Below, piece after piece: positions 1 through 9,673 of a DNA stretch of 64,000 nucleotides. This DNA is from Lentibacillus sp. CBA3610 (lineage in GTDB: Bacteria > Bacillota > Bacilli > Bacillales > Amphibacillaceae). The stretch is taken from NCBI RefSeq assembly GCF_013373365.1, contig NZ_CP035925.1, positions 3,720,001 to 3,784,000 of the forward strand. The letters run 5' to 3'. Within the stretch, counting starts at the first letter, position 1. Every line of letters starts with the position of its first letter. Under the pieces are notes generated by a model. It made no database searches, was not told where the DNA came from, and saw only the letters and a list, made by a program, of their open reading frames with translations. A program made the position numbers and the translations under genes.

Positions 1-325
1 TTTGTATTTGAACCTGCAATTCATCTTCTAAGACATCTTTATTGCCAGCTATTAAGTTTGCTTGAAAATCAAAAATATGAAATATGGTTGTTGCAAATGA
101 GTTAACAAAATTGACTATTTTATTAATTCTCTTACCATTACTAAAAATAATATATTCAGTTATTTCATGATATCGGAGATAATCGACGAAATCTAAGGGT
201 GAATTAACATCAAAATTAAAATCATCTATGAATACATTATCATTTGGGCTTATGTTAATTTGAGAAGGAACAAAAGGTATAATTTTACCAATTTCATCTT
301 CATAAATTATTATAATACTTTTCAT
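1..325 (-). CDS. Partial gene of unknown function leaving the left edge
   Basis: An uninterrupted minus-strand frame of about 108 codons starts at ATG 325-323 behind a clear AAAAGGAGC ribosome site and runs off the window at base 1, so only the N-terminus is visible. It begins MKSIIIIYEDEIGKIIPF and is rich in Ile, Asp and Asn, with base composition like the RiPP genes beside it. I do not recognise a family. It is divergent from the thiopeptide-type operon, with only about 140 bp between the two starts, so the two units probably share a promoter region. A maturation, regulatory or precursor-related role is possible but unsupported. Confidence 0.6.
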   Translation of the reverse strand, partial: MKSIIIIYEDEIGKIIPFVPSQINISPNDNVFIDDFNFDVNSPLDFVDYLRYHEITEYIIFSNGKRINKIVNFVNSFATTIFHIFDFQANLIAGNKDVLEDELQVQIQ

Positions 326-465
326 TATTTAGCTCCTTTTCTATAAAAAAATATATGAATTATTACCAATTTATGTCTATTCAAAATATAACAGTTATGT
401 TATGGTTTTGTAAACACCCAATTCAAATTTTTCCTAAAAATAAAACTAAAAAAGGTGGTAATATT

Positions 466-1518
466 TTGCCTATATCTATTTATAATTACGAAAAAACAAA
501 ACTTAATTTATTGCTAGATTTGGTGAAAAATTCTTCGATTAAAAATGGATTCAATGAGTTTTATTTTGATAGTGATTGGGAAAACGGTCCGAATATTTTT
601 ATTGTATATAAAGACAGTTATAGAGAATATCAAAAGATTCCCGAATTAAAAGAATGTGTTGATAATTACTTAGACTTTAATAAACTTGATCCTAGATATA
701 TTAAAAAAGAACAGATTAAGTACCTCAAACAACAGCAGAGATTAGCAAAACTTGAAGGAAGATCAGGAATAAAAGATAGCTCTATACGTAACCATGGTGA
801 AGTCATTATAAGAAACCCTAAAAGTGGGGTTTATAATTCTGAATATCACTTAACTAAATTTAGTCATTATAGAAGAAAATTAAACCCGTTGCTTATTAAT
901 ATACTTGAAGATTTTGTTGAAATGGATAGTCATGAGAAAGCTCACTTATTCTTATATAAGTTTCGTTTTATAGCCACTCTGTTTGAAGATGGGCCAGCGA
1001 ATGGTTGTTTATCTTTTCTATCTCAAGCACAAGGGTTTTTATCTTCAGTAGAAAACTGGGGATACAAGACAAATTTTATAAATCAATTTGAAGAAAAACG
1101 AAAATCGATTTTTAAAGACAATGAAATAGTCGTTAATCCTTACGTAAAAAATAAGCTTTTAGAATGGGAATTAGCTTGGAAGGAAATTGCAGCAGATATG
1201 AATGAGAATTTTTCGTTAGATAACTATAAAGATGATTCTATGATTAGTATAGAGGAGCAGCTTTCCAGATTAAAAACTACGATTTCTCCATTAAAAAATA
1301 AATTTCATGGGGACTTAAAACGTATGGAAGATTTAGAAGGGTTCATTACTTCAAAAAAAATGATGGTATATCGGGACATTGTGAATCTATTCTATTTAAG
1401 CTTACCGTTATTCGAACAAAGTGTAATAAATAAGCAATTTTATGCGTATTCAGCAGTAAAATATTATGAAGAGTTACTACCAGATGAAATACAATATTCT
1501 TTTGAGGTGATTGAATGA
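466..1518 (+). CDS. Divergent LanB C-terminal-like (thiopeptide-type) protein, candidate pyridine synthase
   Basis: The frame is open from 355, but the first 37 codons look non-coding. The best start is TTG 466, eight bases after AAAGGTGG, giving about 350 residues. Seen: an N-terminal segment containing SDWENGPNIFIVYK, which resembles the RYWxGGPHxRLRF signature of the lantibiotic dehydratase C-terminal/thiopeptide domain but lacks its arginines. The RYGG and HxxxNR motifs are missing too. Known: thiopeptide clusters encode two such proteins, one for glutamate elimination and one for the [4+2] cycloaddition. The downstream gene at 8747 keeps the elimination motifs, so I infer this divergent copy is the cyclase (TbtD/TclM-like). 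It overlaps the next gene by 4 bp. The assignment rests on weak similarity and context. Confidence 0.45.
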   Translation: MPISIYNYEKTKLNLLLDLVKNSSIKNGFNEFYFDSDWENGPNIFIVYKDSYREYQKIPELKECVDNYLDFNKLDPRYIKKEQIKYLKQQQRLAKLEGRSGIKDSSIRNHGEVIIRNPKSGVYNSEYHLTKFSHYRRKLNPLLINILEDFVEMDSHEKAHLFLYKFRFIATLFEDGPANGCLSFLSQAQGFLSSVENWGYKTNFINQFEEKRKSIFKDNEIVVNPYVKNKLLEWELAWKEIAADMNENFSLDNYKDDSMISIEEQLSRLKTTISPLKNKFHGDLKRMEDLEGFITSKKMMVYRDIVNLFYLSLPLFEQSVINKQFYAYSAVKYYEELLPDEIQYSFEVIE

Positions 1519-4091
1519 CGACGGTTAATCCGTTTATATTAAATCGGAAAAATCATTTATTAAAAGAAAAATTTCTAACAAATAATTTCAGGAAATATAA
1601 TAATTTTGGGAACCTGATAAGCCATGAAAGTAAGCATCTTGAAGAACTAAAGTTAACAATATTGGAATTATTAAAAAAGGAGAAAAAAGAAAATTACAGT
1701 CATAGTTTATTGGATCTTGTGAGGGCTATAAAAAAAGGTAATATAAACAAAATTAGTTTTTTAATGAATGAAAATATCGATTCTTTAAACAATGAATTAA
1801 AAACTAATTTAAAAAAATATCTTCAATCCCAATTGAAGATCGATAAGCTCCATACAGAAATTGATAGAGATTATGAGGAGAGGTTATTTCATTCTAGATT
1901 TATAATGCAGCAACAACTATTAGATAATACCTATTTACAAAGAAGTCTTCTAATGATGAACCGCACCATATACTCTAAATTATATTCATATTTAATAACT
2001 CCCATAAACGATCATAAGAAAAAACAAAGAAAACTAGAAGATACTCTCTACAAATTTTTGACAAGGGCTGCTTTTAAGACAAGTCCTTTAGGTGAATTGA
2101 CGAGTGTAGGAAGAGCTCAGCTACCGAACAAAGGGGAAAAAACAATTAGTGACAATAACTTTAAAAAGGAAGTTGCACTTAATTTTTCATTCCTTTACAG
2201 AATTACTTTCTTTTATTTAAATAATGCTAATCAGTTTATAACTGATATGTATTACGCTTTACCGCCTATGTCTTTTTTTGAGAAAAATGGTGTTCCTTAT
2301 TTAGAGTTTGTTTCTCTAAGAGAAGATAGTAACGCAAATAAAATTTATTCTGCTTCAGAGGGAGTAATACAATTTAGAATCAATCACAATTTGAAAATGC
2401 TGTTTGAAGATAAATTAAATAAAAGCGAGTGGATACATTTTGAAGAAATTCATAAGGCAATCTCACAAAATATAAGTAAGGATAAGGTTGTTAAGATAAT
2501 CCAAAAATATATTGAACTAGGACTGTTGACACCAGCTATTGATTTTGATGAAAGGAGCAGTGAACGACTCATAAATGATATTCGTATTAAGACAAAAAAA
2601 TTTTTACCTGATGAAACTTATCAAGAATTAATATATTTTTTAGACACTGCTGAGAAATTAGTAAAACAATTATCAGAGGAGGAAACATTAGAAGGGAAAA
2701 ATACAGGGATAGCAGAAATTGTAGAATTATTAAATAATATAGAAACCCAAACAGGATTAATTTTTTCTGCTTTAGATATTTTTTATGAAGATAGCTACAC
2801 ACCTGATGAGAAAATCAAAAACAATTTTATTGAAAAGCAGTTGAATCCATTAAGTAATTTACAATTATTCTCAATTATTTTTGATACAAAAATACGGACA
2901 AGATGTGAGTTAGGAGCTAGATTAAAAAAGGATAATGACAATAATTTATTAGAAATGGATAGTGATTTTTCATCAGAATTGTTTGATCTATCTAAAACAA
3001 TGATAGATTATTGGGCAGACCCCACCTTTATTAATGATAAGGACATTATTTCAGAAGAAGTTAGAATACTTGATTCCCTTAAAAAAGACTTTATTAATGA
3101 ACTAAATGATTATTTAAAACATCGTGATAGTGAAGAAATTAATATAAAAAAAGTATTAGAAAAATACCAAAATAAAATCCCAAGCAATATAAAGGATAGA
3201 GTCTCTTTAAATAGTAGTTTTTTTATTCAACTAGCTAAAGGTCGGCTAATTGTAAATAACATCTATGAAGGTAATGAGAGGTACCATGCAAGGTTTATGA
3301 ATAACTATTTAGAATATTTAACAAAAGATGAAAACTATCAGCAGTTTCTAGAAGACCATTATAATAGAAATAATTTTTATGAAATTACAGATACTTTTGG
3401 TTTTAATGGAAATGTAAAAATTCATAGATTAAAAAATGAATGTTATATGCAAGGGGCTGGAAGGAGGCGTTTTTCAAAAGGAGAACAGGACAATTTAGTT
3501 AAATTTGAAGACTTCAAAGTGAAATTAGAACATGATACAAACATGGTAAAGTTTGTGGATAAGAATGACCAAGAATCTAACATTTGTTTCAGGGGTTCAC
3601 TTACTCCGATGTATATGCCTAGTTATGTGGCTACCATACAACACATTTTCAATTCCGGAGAAATGTTTTATAAGATATCAGATTTTGTCAATCAACAAAT
3701 CATACCAAGGCTAACTTATGATCAAATTATATTAACAAGAAAACGGTATAGATTTGATTTATTTGTTAGTTCACTTGATGAAAAGTCGACAGAACAGGAT
3801 ATAGAATATTTTCATAAGATAAATATAATTTTTAATAAAATTGATTTACCAAATCAATTTTTTGTCGTAATCAATAAAGCTATAGATACGGAGGATGAGA
3901 CTTGGTATAATTTCAAACCTTTTTTTGTTAATCTCCTTGATCCGATATCAGTCAAAGTGTTTCGTAAATTTTTAAATAATCTTAGAGCCAGTGATCATAC
4001 TATATTTTTTTTAGAAGAGTATTTAAGTAATGATGACGAGACGGCTGAAGAATATAATTTTGAAATTTATCAGGATGGTGAAAAAGTATGA
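1515..4091 (+). CDS. Split lantibiotic dehydratase, glutamylation domain (LanB N-terminal type)
   Basis: The product has 858 residues, the usual size of a stand-alone LanB N-terminal (glutamylation) protein. Around residue 180-200 it has LTRAAFKTSPLGELTSVG, matching the conserved Arg/Lys-TSPF motif of split dehydratases in thiopeptide clusters. Known role: glutamyl-tRNA-dependent glutamylation of Ser/Thr in the core peptide; a separate LanB C-terminal protein then eliminates glutamate to give dehydroalanine or dehydrobutyrine. It acts in the cytoplasm on the leader-bound precursor. ATG 1515 overlaps the previous stop (ATGA), and the next gene overlaps its end by 4 bp, so translation is probably coupled. 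No lesion was seen. Confidence 0.8.
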   Translation: MTTVNPFILNRKNHLLKEKFLTNNFRKYNNFGNLISHESKHLEELKLTILELLKKEKKENYSHSLLDLVRAIKKGNINKISFLMNENIDSLNNELKTNLKKYLQSQLKIDKLHTEIDRDYEERLFHSRFIMQQQLLDNTYLQRSLLMMNRTIYSKLYSYLITPINDHKKKQRKLEDTLYKFLTRAAFKTSPLGELTSVGRAQLPNKGEKTISDNNFKKEVALNFSFLYRITFFYLNNANQFITDMYYALPPMSFFEKNGVPYLEFVSLREDSNANKIYSASEGVIQFRINHNLKMLFEDKLNKSEWIHFEEIHKAISQNISKDKVVKIIQKYIELGLLTPAIDFDERSSERLINDIRIKTKKFLPDETYQELIYFLDTAEKLVKQLSEEETLEGKNTGIAEIVELLNNIETQTGLIFSALDIFYEDSYTPDEKIKNNFIEKQLNPLSNLQLFSIIFDTKIRTRCELGARLKKDNDNNLLEMDSDFSSELFDLSKTMIDYWADPTFINDKDIISEEVRILDSLKKDFINELNDYLKHRDSEEINIKKVLEKYQNKIPSNIKDRVSLNSSFFIQLAKGRLIVNNIYEGNERYHARFMNNYLEYLTKDENYQQFLEDHYNRNNFYEITDTFGFNGNVKIHRLKNECYMQGAGRRRFSKGEQDNLVKFEDFKVKLEHDTNMVKFVDKNDQESNICFRGSLTPMYMPSYVATIQHIFNSGEMFYKISDFVNQQIIPRLTYDQIILTRKRYRFDLFVSSLDEKSTEQDIEYFHKINIIFNKIDLPNQFFVVINKAIDTEDETWYNFKPFFVNLLDPISVKVFRKFLNNLRASDHTIFFLEEYLSNDDETAEEYNFEIYQDGEKV

Positions 4092-5713
4092 AAGGTGCAC
4101 TCGTTTTTAATAGAGAGATTACGATGGTTTATAAAGAAAAGGATAAAGTTGAAATAACTAACTACTTTAAGAAGATAACTATAAGACTTAATGATGAAGA
4201 ATACGCTATTCTTGTCAATATATTAAATTATGAAGGAGAAGTATTAGTTTATGACTTAACATCAAAAGTGCAGGGGGATCAAAAAACAAAATTAAAATTA
4301 CTAAAATTATTGATTGATATCGGTTCATTCTTTATTTATGAGGAAGAACGTAGTTTAGTTGAATTTCAAGAGAAAGAGTGGTTTTTAACTGTAGTACAGT
4401 ATCTCCCTCAGAATAATGATATTTACGAAGTATGTAATCTGCTTTACAATGTCAAATTAAGAATTAGTGGTAAAGTTGAAAATTTACTTCCTGGTTTGGT
4501 GGATCAGTTTGAAAAACACGATATAATGGTTAATTCTATAAATACAGATGAGGTCGAAAACGATTGGTTAATTTGTTTACCGAATGAAATAAAACAAAGA
4601 AATTGTGTAGAGTTGGATTTGGAATCAGATCGTATTGTTGGTGCGAAAGTATCCTTGAACAAAAGAATAGGTGAAGAAGAACTGTTAGAAGTAAAGCAGA
4701 AAAGTAATTATTTTGTTGCTGATTCTCTATTGGTAAAAATCAGTCCAATCTATATTGTATTGTATACATTAAAAGTAATGGGAGGGTTCGGGAAAGATTA
4801 CTTTTCTATAAATTATCAAGGGAAATTTTACGAGTATAATTTAAATACTCTAGATATAACGGAAACAGTACCAGAAACATACGAAGTAGCAACAGCTGAC
4901 ATTGCAAAAGACAAAACGTTATTAGACTCGATTAAAGAACTTGAAGAGGACATTAATACAAAGGGCTTCCCAATTGAACCATTAGGATTAAACAATAATG
5001 TGTTCTCTAACTTGTACCATCTAGGTTATTCTGTGTATGGGTTGAAATCAAATGATCAAGAAGATGCTTTTTTGTTTGCAGGTTTAGATTATGAAGCAAC
5101 TGTAATAGAGGGTATAAGCAGAGGGATTAAAAAGATATTAATGGAACGATCTAATTCACAATGGTTGGTTTCAACACCAGAAAGCTATTTATTCAATAAG
5201 AACATATTGTTATTAGAGAATATTGATGAAGCGGTTGAATATTATAGGGTTTATTCTATACCTAAAGGCAAGGACGGGTTATTTGAAAGTTCGAATATTT
5301 TGAAAAACAATGTGGAGTTTTTCGTGAAAAAATATTTGGAATCAGAGAGTTATCAAGTATTTTTAGGCGTGGATACACCAACAGGTATGGAATACTATAC
5401 GAATCACATAAGAACCTTTAAACCCATAAAAATGATGAATGAATTAAATGTAAATTATTTACTACTTAATTTAAACCAAGACAAGGATTTTTTCGGAGTT
5501 TTGGATAAAGTTAAAATAAATGAACCTATAAAACAAAAGATAAGTTATCAAACATTGCAGCAGTGTTATATAAATATAGATCAGAAAAATGAAGAAATTT
5601 TAAAGTTACTTTCTGCAAACAGAATATTTTATACGGAAAAACCGTGGAAATATGAAAAGAAGATGGCTAATTCAAAATTAATTATACGTAGAATAGAGGT
5701 GGATGGAAATTAA
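4088..5713 (+). CDS. Ocin-ThiF-like cyclodehydratase partner (leader-peptide binding)
   Basis: A 541-residue protein with no transmembrane segment. The first 90 residues have the alternating strand/helix pattern of a winged-helix RiPP recognition element (NREITMVYKEKDKVEITNYF and onward). The rest resembles the degenerate E1/ThiF-like scaffold of ocin-ThiF proteins (TbtF type), which deliver the precursor leader to YcaO. I could not see a CxxC zinc pair here. Position directly before the YcaO gene, with an 11-bp overlap, fits the TbtF-TbtG arrangement. The call depends mainly on size, N-terminal pattern and context, because this family is poorly conserved. Confidence 0.6.
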   Translation: MKGALVFNREITMVYKEKDKVEITNYFKKITIRLNDEEYAILVNILNYEGEVLVYDLTSKVQGDQKTKLKLLKLLIDIGSFFIYEEERSLVEFQEKEWFLTVVQYLPQNNDIYEVCNLLYNVKLRISGKVENLLPGLVDQFEKHDIMVNSINTDEVENDWLICLPNEIKQRNCVELDLESDRIVGAKVSLNKRIGEEELLEVKQKSNYFVADSLLVKISPIYIVLYTLKVMGGFGKDYFSINYQGKFYEYNLNTLDITETVPETYEVATADIAKDKTLLDSIKELEEDINTKGFPIEPLGLNNNVFSNLYHLGYSVYGLKSNDQEDAFLFAGLDYEATVIEGISRGIKKILMERSNSQWLVSTPESYLFNKNILLLENIDEAVEYYRVYSIPKGKDGLFESSNILKNNVEFFVKKYLESESYQVFLGVDTPTGMEYYTNHIRTFKPIKMMNELNVNYLLLNLNQDKDFFGVLDKVKINEPIKQKISYQTLQQCYINIDQKNEEILKLLSANRIFYTEKPWKYEKKMANSKLIIRRIEVDGN

Positions 5714-7415
5714 TAACATAGCAACGTACAAACATAATGAATATATTTTTATTGCGTATGAGCAACATGAACGTGGGTGTATCACATGCATCAAAAAGAG
5801 AATAAAGGCAAAGAAAAATCCTGCATTCATCAAATTTTTAAATACTACAACTTTTGACAAACACTTAATTAATATATTAAAAGATGAAATAAGATCATAT
5901 GATGGACAGTATTATTTCGTTTTGAATTTAATGACAAAAGAGTGTAAGAAAGTGAGGATGTATAAATATCCTCAATGTGAAGGGTGTAGTGAGGAAGATA
6001 CAATTATAAAGAATGAACAATTTAGAATAATTGATTCAAAAGCGAAGATGTTATATGGTATTCGTTCTAAATCTCTAAATACCGTTATAAAGAAGATAGA
6101 AGAAAACCTTGATAGTTTCGTAAATTCTGATTTTGGTTTATTTGACAAGGTTACAAGAAGTATATCTGATAGTATGCCCTTACTAAGTACAGAATTTTTT
6201 ATAGGAGATCGAATTATTGATGCTCATGGCAGGACAGATACATTTAAAGGTTCTTATTATACAGCATTATTAGAAGGTTTAGAACGACTTCAAGGGGCTA
6301 TTCCGAATTTTACTAGTTGTTTTTATAATAGTGAGGAGGAACTTATGAACCATAATGAGGATTATATCCCCCTCAGTACTTTTATACATTTTTCTGAGGA
6401 ACAGTATGCAAATTCAGATTTTCCTTACAAGCCATATAAAATTTCTGATAGGATCTTTTGGAAATATGCTTATTCCATAAAAAGAAAAAAATACATACTA
6501 GTTCCCGAGCAAATAATATATTTTGCTCTTGATAGTTACCCTGATGTAAAGAAAAAGTCTTTTCTGGGTTCAAGTTCAAATGGGGTTGCTTTAGGTGCAA
6601 ATTATTATGAAGCAGCAATAACTGGATTATTTGAAATAATTGAAAGAGACTCATTTTTTGTTTATTGGTTTTCAAAGTCTTCTCCAGAAAGACTTACTGA
6701 TGTTCAAGGTTTAGGAGACCAAAATATTAATATGATGATTAATTATTTGTGGTTTTTTGGTTACAAAACACATATCTTTGATATAACACTTGAAAGCCAG
6801 GTTCCTTCATACTGGGTATTATTAGAACGTCAAAATTCAGACGATTATAAATTAGCTTTTTATACAGCTGCCGGATCGAACATAGACCCAATTAAAGCAA
6901 TTGAATCCGCATTAGTGGAAGCTTCCACTTCTATTAGAGCATTTTTACGTTTTAAAGATACACGTTATGAGAGCAAAAATATAAAGGATTTTCTTAAAGA
7001 CTACTCCAATGTTAGAAACCTTGAAGATCATTTATTCTTATACTCTTCTATTCATATGAAAAAAGCATTAGCATTTGCTCTTGAGACTCCTCATAGTATT
7101 AAAGCAGAAGATTCTATAAAAAAACGGTCTGTTTTATTGAGGAAAAGGAACTTAACTCAAATGGAATTTTTTGAAGAAATCACAAATGATATAATGGAAT
7201 TTCATGATGATATATTAATTGTAAATTTAACAAATCGCTCGCTACAAGATTTAGATTTAAATTGTGTTAAGGTTGTGATACCTACTATGCAGGATATTAG
7301 TTTTGGTTATATTCTTCAAAATGTTAATAGTACGAGAATCTCAGATGGAGTGAGGATAAACGAATTAAAAGGAAGTGAGGAAGTTGTCAATCATGAACCA
7401 CACCCTTTCCCATAA
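5703..7415 (+). CDS. YcaO-domain azoline cyclodehydratase
   Basis: A 570-residue protein. YcaO motifs are visible: GSYYTALLEGLERLQG (about 183-198), SSNGVALG (291-298) and EAAITGLFEIIERD (303-316), which form the ATP/Mg site. The extreme C-terminus is PHPFP, the PxPxP tail that marks azole-forming cyclodehydratases. Two CxxC pairs (Cys26/29 and Cys92/95) in the N-terminal part could bind zinc. Known reaction: ATP-dependent conversion of Cys (and Ser/Thr) to thiazolines/oxazolines on the precursor, with leader recognition by the ocin-ThiF partner. The SD-like GAGGTGG lies almost against ATG 5703, so start efficiency is uncertain. It overlaps both neighbouring genes. Confidence 0.88.
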   Translation: MEINNIATYKHNEYIFIAYEQHERGCITCIKKRIKAKKNPAFIKFLNTTTFDKHLINILKDEIRSYDGQYYFVLNLMTKECKKVRMYKYPQCEGCSEEDTIIKNEQFRIIDSKAKMLYGIRSKSLNTVIKKIEENLDSFVNSDFGLFDKVTRSISDSMPLLSTEFFIGDRIIDAHGRTDTFKGSYYTALLEGLERLQGAIPNFTSCFYNSEEELMNHNEDYIPLSTFIHFSEEQYANSDFPYKPYKISDRIFWKYAYSIKRKKYILVPEQIIYFALDSYPDVKKKSFLGSSSNGVALGANYYEAAITGLFEIIERDSFFVYWFSKSSPERLTDVQGLGDQNINMMINYLWFFGYKTHIFDITLESQVPSYWVLLERQNSDDYKLAFYTAAGSNIDPIKAIESALVEASTSIRAFLRFKDTRYESKNIKDFLKDYSNVRNLEDHLFLYSSIHMKKALAFALETPHSIKAEDSIKKRSVLLRKRNLTQMEFFEEITNDIMEFHDDILIVNLTNRSLQDLDLNCVKVVIPTMQDISFGYILQNVNSTRISDGVRINELKGSEEVVNHEPHPFP

Positions 7416-8733
7416 CACAGTTAAAGAATTGGAAGAAAGTTACTATAAACATTATTCCGAAGAAAGATATATTTCTAATAATGAAAATCATATTGTTACA
7501 GTAACTTCGTTCTCCAAAGAATATATAGTAGCTAAAAATAGAAAAGAATATGATCAATCATGGAAGGAGAATGTATTTTTAAATAGTATTATTAATCATT
7601 CTCTTAGAATTAGAAGATTTGATTTACTAAGTAATTATAACGATCATAACAATTCTCCTTCCGCCAGAAGTTTTCATTCAACCAGGTTAGTTTTCATCAT
7701 TAACGGATATGCATATTATTATGCGATGTACACGGATCAATTCCTGCTAATATCATCAAAAAAAATGAGTACGGAGGTTTTTGATGAGAAAAAAACTTAC
7801 TTAATAGGAGTAAGTGATATACTTAATCTATCTCGATTGTACAATGAATTCTCCTTATATATTAGCATGTTAGACTCGGGTCATTTATTGTATAACATTA
7901 AAAATGAGTTAGGCAACTATCGTTTAAATTATTATCAATATACAAAATTTAATAGCCAAGAATTTTATTCTCATGTAAATCTTGATAAAAGGTATTCCTA
8001 CGTCTCTTTTGCTTTAGAAATTGAAATGGACCTATCAGAAGTAATAAATGTTGATAATAGTTTACTTGGGTATGATAAAAGGTTAGATATCTCCCTCGAT
8101 GAACTTTGTGCAGCCCCCCATTTACGTCCTTTAATCGATTGTTACAACAATGAAAAAGAAATCCAGAAAGTCGAGAAGTTTAGCGAGGGATTCTACAGTA
8201 TTCCTTTTATTAACGTTGAAAAAAGAAACTCAGCACATACAATTGTTGGAAACTATAATAAAGGAGATTTATTTGAGAAAGTGAAACCAGATAAAATCTT
8301 GTCATTAATTAAAACAAATAAAAAATTTTTTAATAATAAGGATATACAATTGATGATTTTGAAAAAAGAGAGTGAAGGGACTATTGCCTGGTTTGAGAAC
8401 GGAAATCATTACAAAGTAGATATTAACTATAGTTATTTAATGTATGATAACCGTAATATCTTTGATATGAATTCCTATAATACAGTCGTTATTGGATATT
8501 CAACCAAAGATATGATTTCAAATTTTGGTTTGCGTAACCATATTACTTCTTTTGGTGAGGTGATGCAATTCATTGGAATTTATATTAATAGATTTCAGTA
8601 TTCCTTTAGACCAATGAAAAATCATAATGACTCATATATAAAAGATAAACTAAATCTTCAGACAGAATGTACGATCAATTATATGGGCGTAGTATGTAAC
8701 GCACCAACTCAACAAGTAAGTTATTACATGTAA
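7393..8733 (+). CDS. SagB-like FMN-dependent azoline dehydrogenase
   Basis: About 446 residues. SPSARSFHSTR (about residue 88-98) matches the flavin-contacting Arg/Ser motif of nitroreductase-fold SagB dehydrogenases. MLDSGHLLYNIKNELG (about 165-180) matches the family's D(A/S)GHxxQN helix. Known role: FMN-dependent oxidation of azolines to thiazoles/oxazoles after the YcaO step. The frame is open from GTG 7375. I chose ATG 7393 because GTGAGG lies 12 bases upstream; TTG 7384 is also possible. The start overlaps the end of the YcaO gene, so the two are probably co-translated. Confidence 0.7.
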   Translation: MNHTLSHNTVKELEESYYKHYSEERYISNNENHIVTVTSFSKEYIVAKNRKEYDQSWKENVFLNSIINHSLRIRRFDLLSNYNDHNNSPSARSFHSTRLVFIINGYAYYYAMYTDQFLLISSKKMSTEVFDEKKTYLIGVSDILNLSRLYNEFSLYISMLDSGHLLYNIKNELGNYRLNYYQYTKFNSQEFYSHVNLDKRYSYVSFALEIEMDLSEVINVDNSLLGYDKRLDISLDELCAAPHLRPLIDCYNNEKEIQKVEKFSEGFYSIPFINVEKRNSAHTIVGNYNKGDLFEKVKPDKILSLIKTNKKFFNNKDIQLMILKKESEGTIAWFENGNHYKVDINYSYLMYDNRNIFDMNSYNTVVIGYSTKDMISNFGLRNHITSFGEVMQFIGIYINRFQYSFRPMKNHNDSYIKDKLNLQTECTINYMGVVCNAPTQQVSYYM

Positions 8734-8746
8734 TGGGGGAAGGCAA

Positions 8747-9556
8747 ATGTGGTATTCACTTCACGGCTATATTCATGACTATAAAGCATTGGATGTTTAT
8801 TTAAAACATGATTTTGAGCAATTTATTAAACAAACTAAACTAGAGAAGTTTTTTTTTATTCGTTATTGGTTAGGAGGTCCACATGTTAGGTTAAGATTCA
8901 AATGTAAAGAGGAAAACTACAAAATTATTAAGGAGTGTTTTGCTGACTCTATCAGAGAGTTTCTTAAATATTATGAAGTTAATCTTGTAGATAAATATAG
9001 TTTTTATGACAACATTTCTATTGGTATGGAGGGAGTTCATCACACTTATTGGTGCAAACATGGATCGGTAGTAGAAATTGATTACAATCCTGAATATGAT
9101 CGATATGGAGGAAGAGATTCCATGTCTGACTCTGAAGATGTTTTTTGTGAGAGTAGTAAAATGGCGTTGAAATTAAACAAATTAGATTTTACTAAAAGAA
9201 TAATCTTAGGGTTTGATCTAATCTATTTATCCTTTGAACGTTTGGACAATAGAAAAACAGCGATAGAGAATTATAGAGATTTTTGGAGGAATTATGCAGT
9301 AAATAGCAATATTAAGAAAGATCAGTCTTTTCGACTAAAATACTATACAAAACGGTTAAATGAACTAAGGGTTACAAGTTTAAGAAATAATAAATTGTAT
9401 TCTGAGTATATTAATAGTTTAGAGGAGAATGGGATATTTAATGAATATTCTTTGCTAATGTCTCATGTCCACATGACTAATAACCGATTAGGTATAAGTC
9501 CTTCTTTAGAGTACGAGCTTGCAGATAATTTACTGTCGGTTATAGTAAGTCAGTGA
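8747..9556 (+). CDS. Thiopeptide-type biosynthesis domain protein (LanB elimination domain)
   Basis: A 269-residue stand-alone lantibiotic dehydratase C-terminal domain, preceded by GGGGGAAGG seven bases before ATG. Seen: FFIRYWLGGPHVRLRF near residue 37; YNPEYDRYGG near 108; and SHVHMTNNRLG near 240. The last matches the segment holding the catalytic histidine of NisB-type elimination domains (HxxxNRxxG), and the arginines of the first motif correspond to the glutamate-contacting arginines. I therefore assign removal of glutamate from glutamylated Ser/Thr, working with the gene at 1515. A cycloaddition role cannot be excluded because both enzymes share this fold. It is the last enzyme gene of the operon. 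Confidence 0.8.
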   Translation: MWYSLHGYIHDYKALDVYLKHDFEQFIKQTKLEKFFFIRYWLGGPHVRLRFKCKEENYKIIKECFADSIREFLKYYEVNLVDKYSFYDNISIGMEGVHHTYWCKHGSVVEIDYNPEYDRYGGRDSMSDSEDVFCESSKMALKLNKLDFTKRIILGFDLIYLSFERLDNRKTAIENYRDFWRNYAVNSNIKKDQSFRLKYYTKRLNELRVTSLRNNKLYSEYINSLEENGIFNEYSLLMSHVHMTNNRLGISPSLEYELADNLLSVIVSQ

Positions 9557-9673
9557 AAAATAAAAGTGTAAACGATTAATTTAGTACATGTGGAAACTAG
9601 TTTGAAGTAGAAATATCTACTCACCATTTATATATGATAATATAAGCGAAGTTTCTAATTTAGGAGGTAGTCA

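Noticed and set aside
355..465. Upstream extension of the first RiPP gene (ATG 355)
   Set aside because: No ribosome site and low-information sequence; TTG 466 has AAAGGTGG at ideal spacing.
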